A stretch of 14,024 nucleotides of DNA from Candidatus Sordicultor aquaticus (GCA_018056825.1 JAGPEW010000004.1:1-14024); one strand, 5' to 3'; counted from the stretch's first letter, positions 7,280 through 14,024 are shown. Notes: generated by a model from the letters alone, not told the origin. A program made the numbers and translations.

Positions 7280-9063
7280 AAAAAAATCTATTTTCTAAAC
7301 TTCTTCTTTCTTACTTAGCAGTAGTCGCCTTTTCTTTTTTGGTTTCGGGCATTTTAAGTTCTCAATTTTTCTCTCGTCACTATCTTGCTTCTCAAGGAAA
7401 AGAAATAATGGAGCAGGCTAAAACTATTAGTGAGTTTATTTCCCGATCTCCCCAAGAAGAAATACCAGAAATTTTGCCTTCTTTGCGAAGGGGAACTCAA
7501 GTTTTACTCCTCAATCGGCAAGAACTATCCTCTTCTAATTTTCCTATATCTGAGCCCCCTCGTCCTCCCTGGGGTAGAATAGGTAGAGAGCCTCTCCCCC
7601 GAGAAATGTTAGAAAAAGTTCTGCAAGGAGAAACTGTAGTTTTTAGAGGATTTAGCCCTCGTTTTGGCCAGGCAATGCTGATAGCTGCTTCGCCGGTGTT
7701 GCGAAATGGAGAAGTGTCTTCTGTTCTCTTGCTTTTGTCTCCCATAGTTAATATTGAAGCTACTCTCTCTGCGGCAAGGAGGATTATTCTCACCGCTAGC
7801 ACTATTTCTTTGGTTTTCTCTCTCCTTCTTTCTTACTTTTTCTCTCGTTCTCTCACTCGTCCTATTCGAAAAATAAGCGAGGCAGCTCGAGATTTAGCCT
7901 CCGGTAACCTGCAGAGAAGAATAGAAGTGTCTACTGAAGACGAATTAGGTCAATTAGCTCAGGATTTTAACTATCTTTCTTCTACTTTAGAAAAAACTAT
8001 TAATCACCTTCATCAGGAAAAAAGAGAAACTGAAAACATACTTCTTCATATGGCAGAAGGTGTAGTAGCCACAGATGAAGAAGGGAAAATCACCTCTATT
8101 AATCCAGCTTTGCTTAAAAAATTGCAATGGAAAGGGGAAGCTCCTTTAGGTCTTCATATTTCTCAGTTATTTCCCCAACCTCAGATACAGGAATTTTTCT
8201 CTCGAGCGCTAAAAGAGGGAAAAGAAGAGGCCCAAGAATTCCAAATAGAGAACGGAGACCATCTCGTTCTTCATTTAACTCCTCTAAAGGAGGGTGAGAA
8301 AGTATATGGGGCAGTAGGAGTTTTTCAAGATATTACTGAGCTTCGTCAATTAGAAGAGCTGCGCCGTGATTTTTTGGCTAACATTTCTCATGAATTGCGC
8401 ACTCCTCTCACTTCTATTCAGGGATTTGTAGAAGCTATGATGGATGGGGTAATTAGTGATGAAGAGCTAAGGAAGAAATATTTAGATGTTATTCACCGAG
8501 AAACACTACGCCTTTCTCGACTTATCCATGACCTTTTAGACCTCTCTCTTATGGAATCGAAGAAAATAGAATGGGAAGTTAATTCTCTATCCCTCTTTCC
8601 TCTTATAGACCAAGTGTTACTTAAACTGATGCCTCAAATAGAGGATAAGAAAATCCAGATAAAAAAAGACTTTTCTTCCCCGCTCCCCTTGGTGTGGGGA
8701 AATATGGATAGAATTGAACAGGTGTTGATAAATTTATTAAGTAATGCTTTAATTTTCTCTCCTCCTGAGAGCACCATAGAAATAAGAGCTTGGCAAGAAG
8801 GAAAAGAAGTAGCTGTTTCTATAAAAGATCAAGGGGAGGGAATACCGGAAAAAGATATTCCTCATCTTTTTGAGCGATTTTACCGAGTAGAAAAATCTCG
8901 CTCTCGAGAAAAAGGAGGAACAGGCCTGGGTTTAGCCATTGCTAAACAAATCATAGATAACCATGGTGGCACAATAAAAGTAGAAAGCCAGCTCCACCAG
9001 GGGACTACTTTTATTTTTACCTTGCCTATGGCTCCTCCCTCTCAGGGAGATCAGGATGAATGA
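7273..9063 (+). CDS. HAMP-PAS sensor histidine kinase
   Basis: This 596-residue inner-membrane kinase is the likely partner of the regulator, whose gene it overlaps by 7 nt (ATGGTGA), indicating translational coupling. A first membrane helix (about 11-33) and a second (about 171-191) enclose a roughly 135-residue extracytoplasmic sensor domain. HAMP follows (about 192-244), then PAS (about 252-350), the H-box FLANISHELRTPLTSIQGF with His373, N-box with Asn487 and Asn491, G1 DQGEGIP (519-525), F-box FERFYRV and G2 GGTGLGLA (548-555). This is the PhoR/WalK layout and appears catalytically complete. The extracytoplasmic domain has a Pro-rich stretch (PISEPPRPPWG, about 91-101) and no motif I recognise, so the signal is unknown. 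A GTG three bases later is an alternative start. A small CTCCCT/AGGGAG hairpin lies in the last codons. Confidence 0.95.
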   Translation: MVKKNLFSKLLLSYLAVVAFSFLVSGILSSQFFSRHYLASQGKEIMEQAKTISEFISRSPQEEIPEILPSLRRGTQVLLLNRQELSSSNFPISEPPRPPWGRIGREPLPREMLEKVLQGETVVFRGFSPRFGQAMLIAASPVLRNGEVSSVLLLLSPIVNIEATLSAARRIILTASTISLVFSLLLSYFFSRSLTRPIRKISEAARDLASGNLQRRIEVSTEDELGQLAQDFNYLSSTLEKTINHLHQEKRETENILLHMAEGVVATDEEGKITSINPALLKKLQWKGEAPLGLHISQLFPQPQIQEFFSRALKEGKEEAQEFQIENGDHLVLHLTPLKEGEKVYGAVGVFQDITELRQLEELRRDFLANISHELRTPLTSIQGFVEAMMDGVISDEELRKKYLDVIHRETLRLSRLIHDLLDLSLMESKKIEWEVNSLSLFPLIDQVLLKLMPQIEDKKIQIKKDFSSPLPLVWGNMDRIEQVLINLLSNALIFSPPESTIEIRAWQEGKEVAVSIKDQGEGIPEKDIPHLFERFYRVEKSRSREKGGTGLGLAIAKQIIDNHGGTIKVESQLHQGTTFIFTLPMAPPSQGDQDE

Positions 9064-9107
9064 GATTAGCTTTTTTAGATAAAGGTTATAGAGGATAGCG
9101 TTGATAA

Positions 9108-9925
9108 TTAGGGTTAGGTCTTGACGAGACCGAATGGTCTTTTTAAAGATCCTGAATGATACGATAACCAGGTATCAGTTCATTTGTTATACCTATTGTC
9201 TCCTGCCAAACCATTATCATCTATTAATAGAGACTCCTAATGGCAATCTATCTCTGGGGATTAGAGCATTAAATGTAGGGTATGCCCAAAAATTGAACCA
9301 GACTTACCAGACAGTGATACCTGTATTCCAGGGGTAGATTTAAAGCGATTTTAGTTGAGAAGGAAAGTTATTTATTAGAGTTATCTAGGTATATCGTTTT
9401 AAATCCCGTCCGAGCAGGTTTAGTACAATATCCCTGGGAGTGGCTGGAGTAGCTATCAAGCAACGTCTAGACAAGCCGAAAAAACCCAAATTCTTATCCA
9501 CCGAATGCATCCTTTCTCAATTTCATGAAAAACAAAAAATTGCCAAAAAAACTATGAAGACTTTGTATTAGCTGGGCTTGGAAAAGAAGACCCTTGGAAA
9601 GACTAAGAGGGAGGTTTATTTTAGGAAAAGACCAATTTGTTGAAGAAATAGAGCAATATATTGATAAGCAGCAAGCCATCCGAGAAGTACCTAAAGTGGA
9701 AAGATTTGTAGCTCGTAAAAAATTAACTGAGATTTTTAACCAATGGAAGCTATACCAAGCAAGAGAGAGCAAGATTTACAGTGCTCATGTTGAGTATAGC
9801 TATACTCAAGCTGAGATTGTTACTTATTTAGGTATTCACTATTTAACAGTCAGTAAAGCAATAAGAAGGTTTATAGGAAAGACTTAGAGGGATGATTAAA
9901 TTCAAGAATCAAGACTTGACCCTAA
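9108..9925 (+). mobile_element. Decayed RAYT element with imperfect terminal inverted repeats
   Basis: The left end TTAGGGTTAGGTCTTGA (9108-9124) and the reverse complement of the right end (9909-9925, TTAGGGTCAAGTCTTGA) match at 15 of 17 bases. Between them lies only the transposase relic, so these likely mark the element ends. The right end with its inner flank (9901-9922) recurs at 11485-11506 with one mismatch, which supports a family of related ends. The exact boundaries and any target duplication are not established. Confidence 0.6.
9118..9887 (+). pseudogene. REP-associated tyrosine transposase (RAYT, Y1/IS200-like) relic
   Basis: The frames together rebuild most of a long-type RAYT. 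They contain TYCLLPNHYHLLIETPNGNL (the HxH metal site of the Y1 transposase domain) and IRALNVGYAQKLN up to FQG. After shifts come RFKAILVEKESYLLELSRYI, VLNPVRAGLVQYPWEW, WSSYQATS, FLSTECILSQFHEKQ, YEDFVLAGLGKEDPW, and finally RGRFILGKDQFVEEIEQYID with a C-terminal helix-turn-helix (YTQAEIVTYLGIHYLTVSKA). Frame changes occur near 9332, 9444, 9487, 9551 and 9600, for example an extra G in CAGGGGTAG. The N-terminal 25-30 residues before DRMVFLKIL are too degraded to read. At least five indels mean it is inactive. Intact relatives cut single-stranded DNA at palindromic REP sequences. Confidence 0.88.
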
Positions 9926-9966
9926 GAGTTACATTCTGAGGCAGAGCAGCCTAAGAATTAAAGATC

Positions 9967-9998
9967 GAGCGGGGGAGCGGGAGAGCGGGTGAGCGGGA
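9967..9998. repeat. 8-bp GC-rich tandem repeat, four copies
   Basis: GAGCGGGG, GAGCGGGA, GAGCGGGT and GAGCGGGA follow one another without gaps, varying only at the last base. The tract is far richer in G than the AT-rich surroundings and sits between the RAYT right end and the 203-bp repeat family. It is likely a slippage-prone minisatellite. G-runs of only three or four per unit could form a G-quadruplex on the plus strand. Confidence 0.85.
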
Positions 9999-10017
9999 GA
10001 AAAGGAAAAAAGACAAA

Positions 10018-10107
10018 GGATGAGACCCTCACGGCTTCAGCCCTGAATGAATTTTTCAGGGCTACCTTTGAAGGTTTGAATTTATTCTATCTTACGCTGT
10101 AAGCAGC
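10018..10107. repeat. Partial, diverged copy of the 203-bp repeat
   Basis: GGATGAGACCCTCAC followed by the AGCCCTGAA/TTCAGGGCT hairpin (10039-10063) parallels bases 32-120 of copy A with many substitutions towards the 3' side (ACCTTTGAAGGTTTGAA instead of ATCTTTGAGCATTTAAA). It stops at AAGCAGC and is followed within four bases by the full copy B. It therefore looks like a truncated, older unit in head-to-tail order. Confidence 0.75.
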
Positions 10108-10110
10108 TCA

Positions 10111-10312
10111 GCCTCAGGGTGACGGTTGTTTCGTCGGATGAGACCCTCACTGCTTCAGCCCTGAACGAATTTTCAGGGCTATCTTTAAGCATTTAAATTA
10201 TTCTTTCTTATGCCGAAGGCCGCGAGGACTTAGGATGTTAGTATTTATTACTATGACTACATTTTTTACTCATCATAGTTCAATCCTCACTCGTTACGGT
10301 ATTTTCAGGATA
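10111..10312. repeat. 203-bp dispersed repeat, copy B
   Basis: This is about 97 percent identical to copy A at 7-209 and in the same orientation. It carries the same hairpin at 10157-10180 (one T shorter in the loop). The repeat ends with TTTTCAGGATA, five bases before the GTG of the HicA-like gene, so it supplies the whole leader of that gene. The two copies form direct repeats around about 9.9 kb. Confidence 0.88.
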
Positions 10313-10317
10313 GAAGT

Positions 10318-10545
10318 GTGACAAAAGTTCCCAGCCTCTCTTATGTTGTTGTAGTAAAAGCGCTTCAACGGGACGGATGGACGGTAGTAAAACAAAAAGG
10401 AAGCCATATCCGATTACAAAAAAGAATAGGAAATGATTTATTAAAAATAAATGTTTCCCTTCATAATCCTATAAAACGTTCTACCCTTGCCCACGTACTA
10501 AAGCAAGTATCAATTAACTTAGAACATTTTTACAATCTTTTATGA
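10318..10545 (+). CDS. HicA-like toxin (mRNA interferase family), no HicB partner seen
   Basis: This 75-residue protein has the double-stranded-RNA-binding-like fold signature of HicA: VPSLSYVVVVKALQRDGWTVV, then KQKGSHIRL with the catalytic His30, then NVSLHNPIKRSTLAHVLKQV and a final EHFYNLL. Length is normal for the family (60-80 residues). HicA toxins cleave mRNA and are usually paired with a HicB antitoxin. None is visible upstream (repeat B) or downstream (decayed DNA), so it is an orphan here. It starts with GTG and has only a weak SD (AGGATAGAAG). The reading frame is intact despite lying in a decayed region, which suggests recent arrival or retention; the antitoxin may be lost or elsewhere. 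Confidence 0.85.
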   Translation: MTKVPSLSYVVVVKALQRDGWTVVKQKGSHIRLQKRIGNDLLKINVSLHNPIKRSTLAHVLKQVSINLEHFYNLL

Positions 10546-10635
10546 AACTCGGCTAATTTTTGGAGCTTGTCAAATTTTTAATGGCTTTATGATAAAGTTT
10601 ACATAACAAAAGGACGGGGTTATAGACACCAATAG

Positions 10636-11108
10636 TTGGTTGTAGTAGGCATTACCCTAAAGATGGGTATTCCTACTAAAGATTAGCCAGAATGAAAAGC
10701 ACTACCGGAATATACCAAATCCTTAGGAGAGGAATAAATCATCCAACTCTTTTTTAAAGAGGAAGAAGATAGGATTAAACTTGTTCAAACCTGGCAATAA
10801 TATCGGAAGATTGGTGAAAGTATCACGAGGTAAATAGCACTGCTACTGACTTAGCCCTTAGGATTTTTAACTCTGACTGAGAAAAGGCTAGTAATAGCTT
10901 GATTGAATTTATTCATCCAGAGAACTAAGACCCAGGTATAGACCTAGCAGAAAAGAAGCCAATCACTGATGATGCTGCTATAAAATAATCAAGCAACCGG
11001 GCAGAATTGACAAGGGGAATAGCTATAGCAAAGTTGGATATCCATAAAAGAGATTTAGGCTTAAAAGATTTACAAGAAATAGCTGCTTTAGCTATTAGAC
11101 CAATTTAA
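10636..11108 (+). pseudogene. Decayed coding sequence of unrecognised family
   Basis: One frame from 10636 reads LVVVGITLKMGIPTKD, then EKALPEYTKSLGEE-type sequence and IIQLFFKEEEDRIKLVQTWQ, broken by stops at 10684, 10693, 10735 and 10798. Near 10830 the coding-like signal moves to another frame and continues as NSTATDLALRIFNSD, EKASNSLIEFIHPEN, DPGIDLAEKKPITDDAAIK and SSNRAELTRGIAIAKLDIHK, then DLGLKDLQEIAALAIRPI. That part is broken by stops at 10878, 10926 and 10986 and ends at 11106. Several stops are one substitution from sense codons. I do not recognise the protein. It follows the HicA-like gene but does not resemble HicB. Confidence 0.5.
10643..10678. repeat. Imperfect hairpin at the start of the decayed region
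   Basis: TAGTAGG (10643-10649) pairs with CCTACTA (10672-10678), and TACCC (10653-10657) pairs with GGGTA (10665-10669). The internal loop is 3 by 2 and the apical loop is TAAAGAT. It has no T-run and overlaps the decayed coding frame. Its role is unknown. Confidence 0.4.
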
Positions 11109-11189
11109 GAGGTTAACCGGAATTAGTAGAGGTATCATTCAAAGAGTATAAAGTGGCATCAACCCAGTACCCATTAAATGTGGATTCCT

Positions 11190-11506
11190 AATAAATACAT
11201 TCAGGAATGATGACTCTCCTCATTTTGTCATTCCCGAAGTCAGTAATCGGGAATCTAAAGATTCTATATACTATGGATTCCTGATAAATACATTCAGGAA
11301 TGACGGTTTAAAGGTGATAAATACATTCAGGAATGACGACTCTCCTCATTTTGTCATTCCCGAAGTCAGTAATCGGGAATCTAAAGATTCTATATACTAT
11401 GGATTCCTGATAAATACATTCAGGAATGACGGTTTAAGGGTGATAAATACATTCAAGAATGACGGTTTAAAGGTGATAGATACATTCAAGAATCAAGACC
11501 TGACCC
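11190..11506. repeat. 126-bp tandem array with nested 33-bp units and palindromes
   Basis: Two full 126-bp units (11190-11315, 11316-11441) and a partial third are arranged head to tail. The core ATAAATACATTCAGGAATGA begins near 11190, 11283, 11316, 11409, 11442 and, diverged, 11475, giving spacings of 93, 33, 93, 33 and 33. Each long unit has two 8-bp perfect inverted repeats: ATTCCTGA/TCAGGAAT and ATTCCCGA/TCGGGAAT. The latter resembles the widespread TCATTCCCG...CGGGAATC type of intergenic palindrome. The last unit runs into CAAGAATCAAGACCTGACCC, the RAYT-end motif. The open frame at 11314-11562 simply crosses these repeats and is not a gene. Confidence 0.9.
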
Positions 11507-11521
11507 CAGAAAAGATTAGCT

Positions 11522-11785
11522 ATGGAGTATGCTCCAGAGAAAAGTGTTTTTTCCGGATTTGAGATTATTGACCGCCAGTTTGAAAGCCGAAGCTTTACCC
11601 GTGGAGATTACCCTAATGCCTGCGAAATAGTGGCATTGAGGGAAGAAAAGATATTAAAGTTCTATGGGGTAGCCGCTGTGGTAAATGGGCTCCTGCTACA
11701 GCGAGAAAGAGATGGGAAGAAAAGGGAAAGATGCTCAGAAGAAACTTTAGAAATAGAGAGCGAAGAATCTCTAATAAAAAGGTAA
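11522..11785 (+). CDS. Hypothetical 87-residue protein, doubtful
   Basis: From ATG 11522 the frame encodes MEYAPEKSVFSGFEIIDRQF, a middle part with DYPNACEIVALREEKILKFY, a short hydrophobic patch (GVAAVVNGLLL) and a very charged tail rich in Lys, Arg and Glu. I recognise no family. There is no clear SD, and it begins 15 bases after a repeat array. Its stop touches the end of the minus-strand gene at 11786. It may be the 3' remnant of a longer gene cut by the repeats, or a spurious frame. Confidence 0.3.
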   Translation: MEYAPEKSVFSGFEIIDRQFESRSFTRGDYPNACEIVALREEKILKFYGVAAVVNGLLLQRERDGKKRERCSEETLEIESEESLIKR

Positions 11786-12013
11786 TCAGTGCCCTACAGG
11801 AGCCTCCTTATCCATTATCGACTGGAGAGTTTCTTGCAAAATTTGGTTGAGTTTTTGACCTTTTTCCTCAATTTCTCGGGTAAGGATAGCTACATCAGAC
11901 CAGGTATGAGGACGGGAAAACCATCTCCATCCTTTACCACCCCAAAAAAGGAGGGAAAAACCCACTATTAAGATAACTACCCACCATTTTATTCTTTTAA
12001 CCTCTTTTTTCAT
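11786..12013 (-). CDS. Small Trp-rich single-pass membrane protein, function unknown
   Basis: This 75-residue protein has a basic N-terminus (MKKEVKRIK), one membrane helix (about residues 10-26, WWVVILIVGFSLLFWGG) and a soluble helical tail of about 40 residues (EIEEKGQKLNQILQETLQSI). Six tryptophans (10, 11, 24, 29, 31, 38) cluster in and just after the helix, typical of a membrane-interface anchor. It lies 33 nt after the coiled-coil gene on the same strand, so they are likely co-transcribed. A purine-rich AGAAAGAAGAA lies before its ATG. Its TWSDV segment is reminiscent of TWQDL near the end of the upstream protein. I do not recognise the family. Confidence 0.65.
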   Translation of the reverse strand: MKKEVKRIKWWVVILIVGFSLLFWGGKGWRWFSRPHTWSDVAILTREIEEKGQKLNQILQETLQSIMDKEAPVGH

Positions 12014-12046
12014 TTCTTCTTTCTTATCACACCACCAAAGTCAATT

Positions 12047-12856
12047 TCACTCTTGAAAAGCAGGAAGCTTATTAACTTCCTGAGTTAGAAGTTCAATGAG
12101 ATATTGTAGGTCCTGCCAAGTGGATACCAATTCATCAGAGAATTGCTGCAAACTCATGAAGTTAGCCAAACTTTTGATATCTCGCTGGAGTTTAACCACT
12201 TCTAAAGCTCCTCGATAAACTTTAGCATTTTCAGAAAGAACCAAAAGAAACTTTTTGATGGTTCGGTCAGCATTCTTGATTGTCTCATAAATTTTATCTT
12301 CCAGAGAGATAAATTCTTTCCAGATTTGAATCTCTTTAACCTTAAACTCTATTTGCATTTCCAGGCTTCTTTTTCTAATGTTTCTCATTTCCTCATCCTG
12401 CTCCAGAGATAGCTCCTGTAATTCTTCTTCCAACTTCAGCTTTTCATCCTCTAAAATTCTAATTTGGTCTTTAGATTTCCTAAGCAATTCCTGAAACGCT
12501 TTCACCCTTTCTCTTAACTCCTCTTCTATTTGGGGTCGAAGAGCAGAAATACGTTCATAAGAAACAGTAATCTCTTCTAATTTCTCTACCATAGGGTTTA
12601 TAACCGCATCGAAGTTTTCTACCTTTTCCACCATCTCTATTATTTCACCCAGGGCTATTAAATTTCGCTCTATTTGATAGTAAACTTGGTCACTTCCCGT
12701 GGTGTAAAAAGTTTGGGTAGTTGACCCCACCTTTTCGGCCATGGATTTCATATCCTCCTTAGAATAAGAAAGGGGAATATCTACGGCTAAAGTCCCCAGG
12801 AAAAAAGCAATAAAAACCACACCACCTATAACCGCATATCGCCTAAATATACGCAT
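12047..12856 (-). CDS. Membrane-anchored coiled-coil protein, function unknown
   Basis: This 269-residue protein has a short basic start (MRIFRRYA) and one hydrophobic segment (about residues 7-27), either a signal anchor or an uncleaved signal. The rest is nearly all alpha-helical and charged, with long coiled-coil heptads from about 95 to 200 (EEELRERVKAFQELLRKSKD and EDEKLKLEEELQEL are typical parts). Asn/Gln and charged residues dominate and no enzymatic motif is visible. The frame extends to a GTG at 12868, but the SD AGGAGG (12869-12874) overlaps that GTG and is correctly placed about 11 nt before ATG 12856, so I chose 12856. With the small membrane protein downstream it may form an envelope complex. 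It could be a scaffold or chemoreceptor-like sensor; I do not recognise it. Confidence 0.75.
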   Translation of the reverse strand: MRIFRRYAVIGGVVFIAFFLGTLAVDIPLSYSKEDMKSMAEKVGSTTQTFYTTGSDQVYYQIERNLIALGEIIEMVEKVENFDAVINPMVEKLEEITVSYERISALRPQIEEELRERVKAFQELLRKSKDQIRILEDEKLKLEEELQELSLEQDEEMRNIRKRSLEMQIEFKVKEIQIWKEFISLEDKIYETIKNADRTIKKFLLVLSENAKVYRGALEVVKLQRDIKSLANFMSLQQFSDELVSTWQDLQYLIELLTQEVNKLPAFQE

Positions 12857-13167
12857 CCTCTTTAACACCTCCTTTCCCTAGGGTTCCAGCTCATTAAAGC
12901 AGTAGAAATTAATGTGGAGAAAACTGCAGAAAAGATGTAAAACTTACTAATACTTATACACCATAGATGCTAAACGGAATAAATCCTTTTTTATTCCCAC
13001 TATTTTCTCTCATCTAACTAAATAAAACGATATACTCAATATATAATATATAATGTCATTTAAAGTTTAAAATTTTATACTGAGATCCATAAAGGTGAGA
13101 CACACTCTGAGTACAGAAGTTATACGATAAGTTATACTGAGAATAACCCCTAGGAGGAGGAAGAAAC
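12857..13167. other. AT-rich divergent intergenic region
   Basis: This spacer separates the minus-strand pair from the plus-strand IS3 relic. It contains the SD for the minus gene, an inverted repeat GGAATAAA (12976-12983) with TTTATTCC (12990-12997), an AT run with TATAATATATAATG around 13044-13055, and two TTATACTGAG copies near 13075 and 13132. The SD AGGAGGAGG at 13152-13160 serves the IS3 orfA remnant. I cannot assign promoters or the left end of the insertion sequence with confidence. Confidence 0.45.
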
Positions 13168-13840
13168 ATGAAATCAAGAAGATGGACCGCAGAAGAAAAA
13201 GCGGCCATAGTGTTAGAAGGTCTCATTGGGCAAAAGAAAGGGCAGAAAAAGGAGAAGTAAGGGAAAAAACAGGAAGAAAAGTTAAAAGCAAAGATGCAGC
13301 AATAACGGAAAAAATAAAAAAATCAAAATGCGGCATCCTTTCTGGGGCTACAGAAGATTAACTGCCTGGTTAAAATACCGGGAAAAGTTGATTATCAATA
13401 AGAAACGGGTAAGAAGGATTATGAAAGAGGAGAATCTAATGCCTGGAAGTGAAAAAGTATAAAGCGAAAAGAACTTCCCAGAGGAGAAAGGGAGGGCAGA
13501 AAGACCACATGAAATTTGGGGAATAGATATGACTAAATTTCTGGTAGCTGGTTTAGGGTGGGTCTACCTCGTCATAGTAATTGACTGGTATACTAAGAAA
13601 ATAGTAGGCTGAGTTTGCTTTGCGCAGTAGGGTTCGGGAATGGGAAAGAGCACTCCCTATGGCAGTGAAAAGAGAATTCCCCCAGGGAGTGAGAGGAGAG
13701 AACTTGAAGTTGGTCAACGACAATGGCTCTAAGCCTACCAACCGGTCATTTATGAAAGATATGGTACTTCTGGGAATAGAGAGATTGTACTTATTATGAT
13801 AATCCCAAAGACAATGCGGAAACCAAAGGATGATGAGAAG
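13168..13840 (+). pseudogene. IS3-family transposase relic (orfA start plus orfB)
   Basis: The first 31 codons (MKSRRWTAEEKAAIVLEGLI) are a typical IS3 orfA helix-turn-helix start with a strong SD, then the frame ends at 13260. The rest of orfA and the start of orfB are deleted or unreadable. OrfB pieces follow in shifting frames: MRHPFWGYRRLTAWLKYREK, HEIWGIDMTKFLVAGLGWVY with the first catalytic Asp, VNDNGSKPTNRSFMKDM with the second Asp, and DNPKDNAETKG with the catalytic Glu. So the DDE triad is still recognisable, but several frameshifts and stops (for example TGA after KKIVG) inactivate it. It belongs to the group with NPKDNAETER-type ends. A palindromic TATGTCTTGACATA (13851-13864) lies just past it; the element ends are not defined. 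Confidence 0.85.
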
Positions 13841-14007
13841 GAGGGTAAAATATGTCTTGACATATAGGTTGAAATACAGCCATGTTTTTTTGAGGACCTC
13901 TAACCAAAAAATAAAATACCTTAGGATAGGTATTGAGTTGAAACGAGGTTATATTTTTTTAAAACAAGAAACTTTGCTCTGACGTTAAAAATAAAGGAGG
14001 GAAATAT

Positions 14008-14024
14008 TTGAAAAATTGGCAAAA
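14008..14024 (+). CDS. Start of a partial gene cut by the window edge
   Basis: TTG at 14008 follows AAAGGAGGG (13994-14002) at a good distance and opens MKNWQ before the window ends. The 13865-13990 stretch before it is AT-rich with no other gene. Too little is present to name a product. Confidence 0.4.

Noticed and set aside
9035..9080. Terminator after the kinase gene
   Set aside because: The CTCCCT/AGGGAG stem is inside the coding end and the T-run is about 20 bases away, too far for a standard terminator.
9967..11506. CRISPR array
   Set aside because: Repeats alternate at 33 and 93 bp, are themselves palindromic and lack unique equal-length spacers; no cas gene is present.
11314..11562. 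82-codon repetitive protein
   Set aside because: The repeated peptide INTFRND is just translation of the 126-bp DNA array.
13857..13890. Promoter with TTGACA
   Set aside because: A good -35 box is present, but no TATAAT-like -10 lies at the proper distance, and it falls in the likely IS3 end.

Overview
The window looks like chromosomal DNA from a low-GC bacterium. Most lineages with a Spy/CpxP-like periplasmic protein have two membranes, which fits an uncultured, possibly Atribacterota-like anaerobe, but nothing here fixes the phylum and I hold that guess loosely. No rRNA, tRNA or CRISPR array was seen. Standard genetic code is used: real genes end in TGA as well as TAA.

Left half, 915-5739: a plus-strand sugar-type ABC importer operon. 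It has an RbsB-like binding protein, a TIM-barrel glycoside-hydrolase-like protein, an RbsA-like double ATPase and an RbsC-like permease. The layout suggests uptake of a sugar or sugar derivative linked to a processing protein. An 11-bp perfect inverted repeat brackets the junction after the binding-protein gene. The ATPase gene has no normal in-frame start: its only well-placed ATG is one base out of frame.

Middle, 5984-9063: an envelope-sensing cassette of a secreted LTxxQ (Spy/CpxP-type) protein, a perfect 16-bp stem palindrome, an OmpR/PhoB-type response regulator and a HAMP-PAS histidine kinase overlapping it by 7 nt. The start of the LTxxQ gene lies in a predicted 14-bp stem that pairs both the Shine-Dalgarno region and the start codon. 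This is the most interesting possible regulatory element here.

Right half, 9064-14024: a genome graveyard with a few intact genes. It holds a REP-associated tyrosine transposase (RAYT) relic with at least five frameshifts and imperfect terminal inverted repeats, an 8-bp GC-rich tandem repeat, a near-identical second copy of the 203-bp repeat that opens the window, an orphan HicA-like toxin gene, an unrecognised decayed coding stretch, a 126-bp tandem array built from palindromic units, and an IS3-family relic. Between these is a minus-strand pair encoding an anchored coiled-coil protein and a small tryptophan-rich membrane protein of unknown function. A new gene seems to start at the last bases.

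The two 203-bp repeat copies are direct repeats that bracket about 9.9 kb, including the transporter, the two-component system and the RAYT relic. I found no clear-cut new defence or mobile system. The strongest leads are the start-codon hairpin, the unknown minus-strand pair and the dispersed-repeat families.
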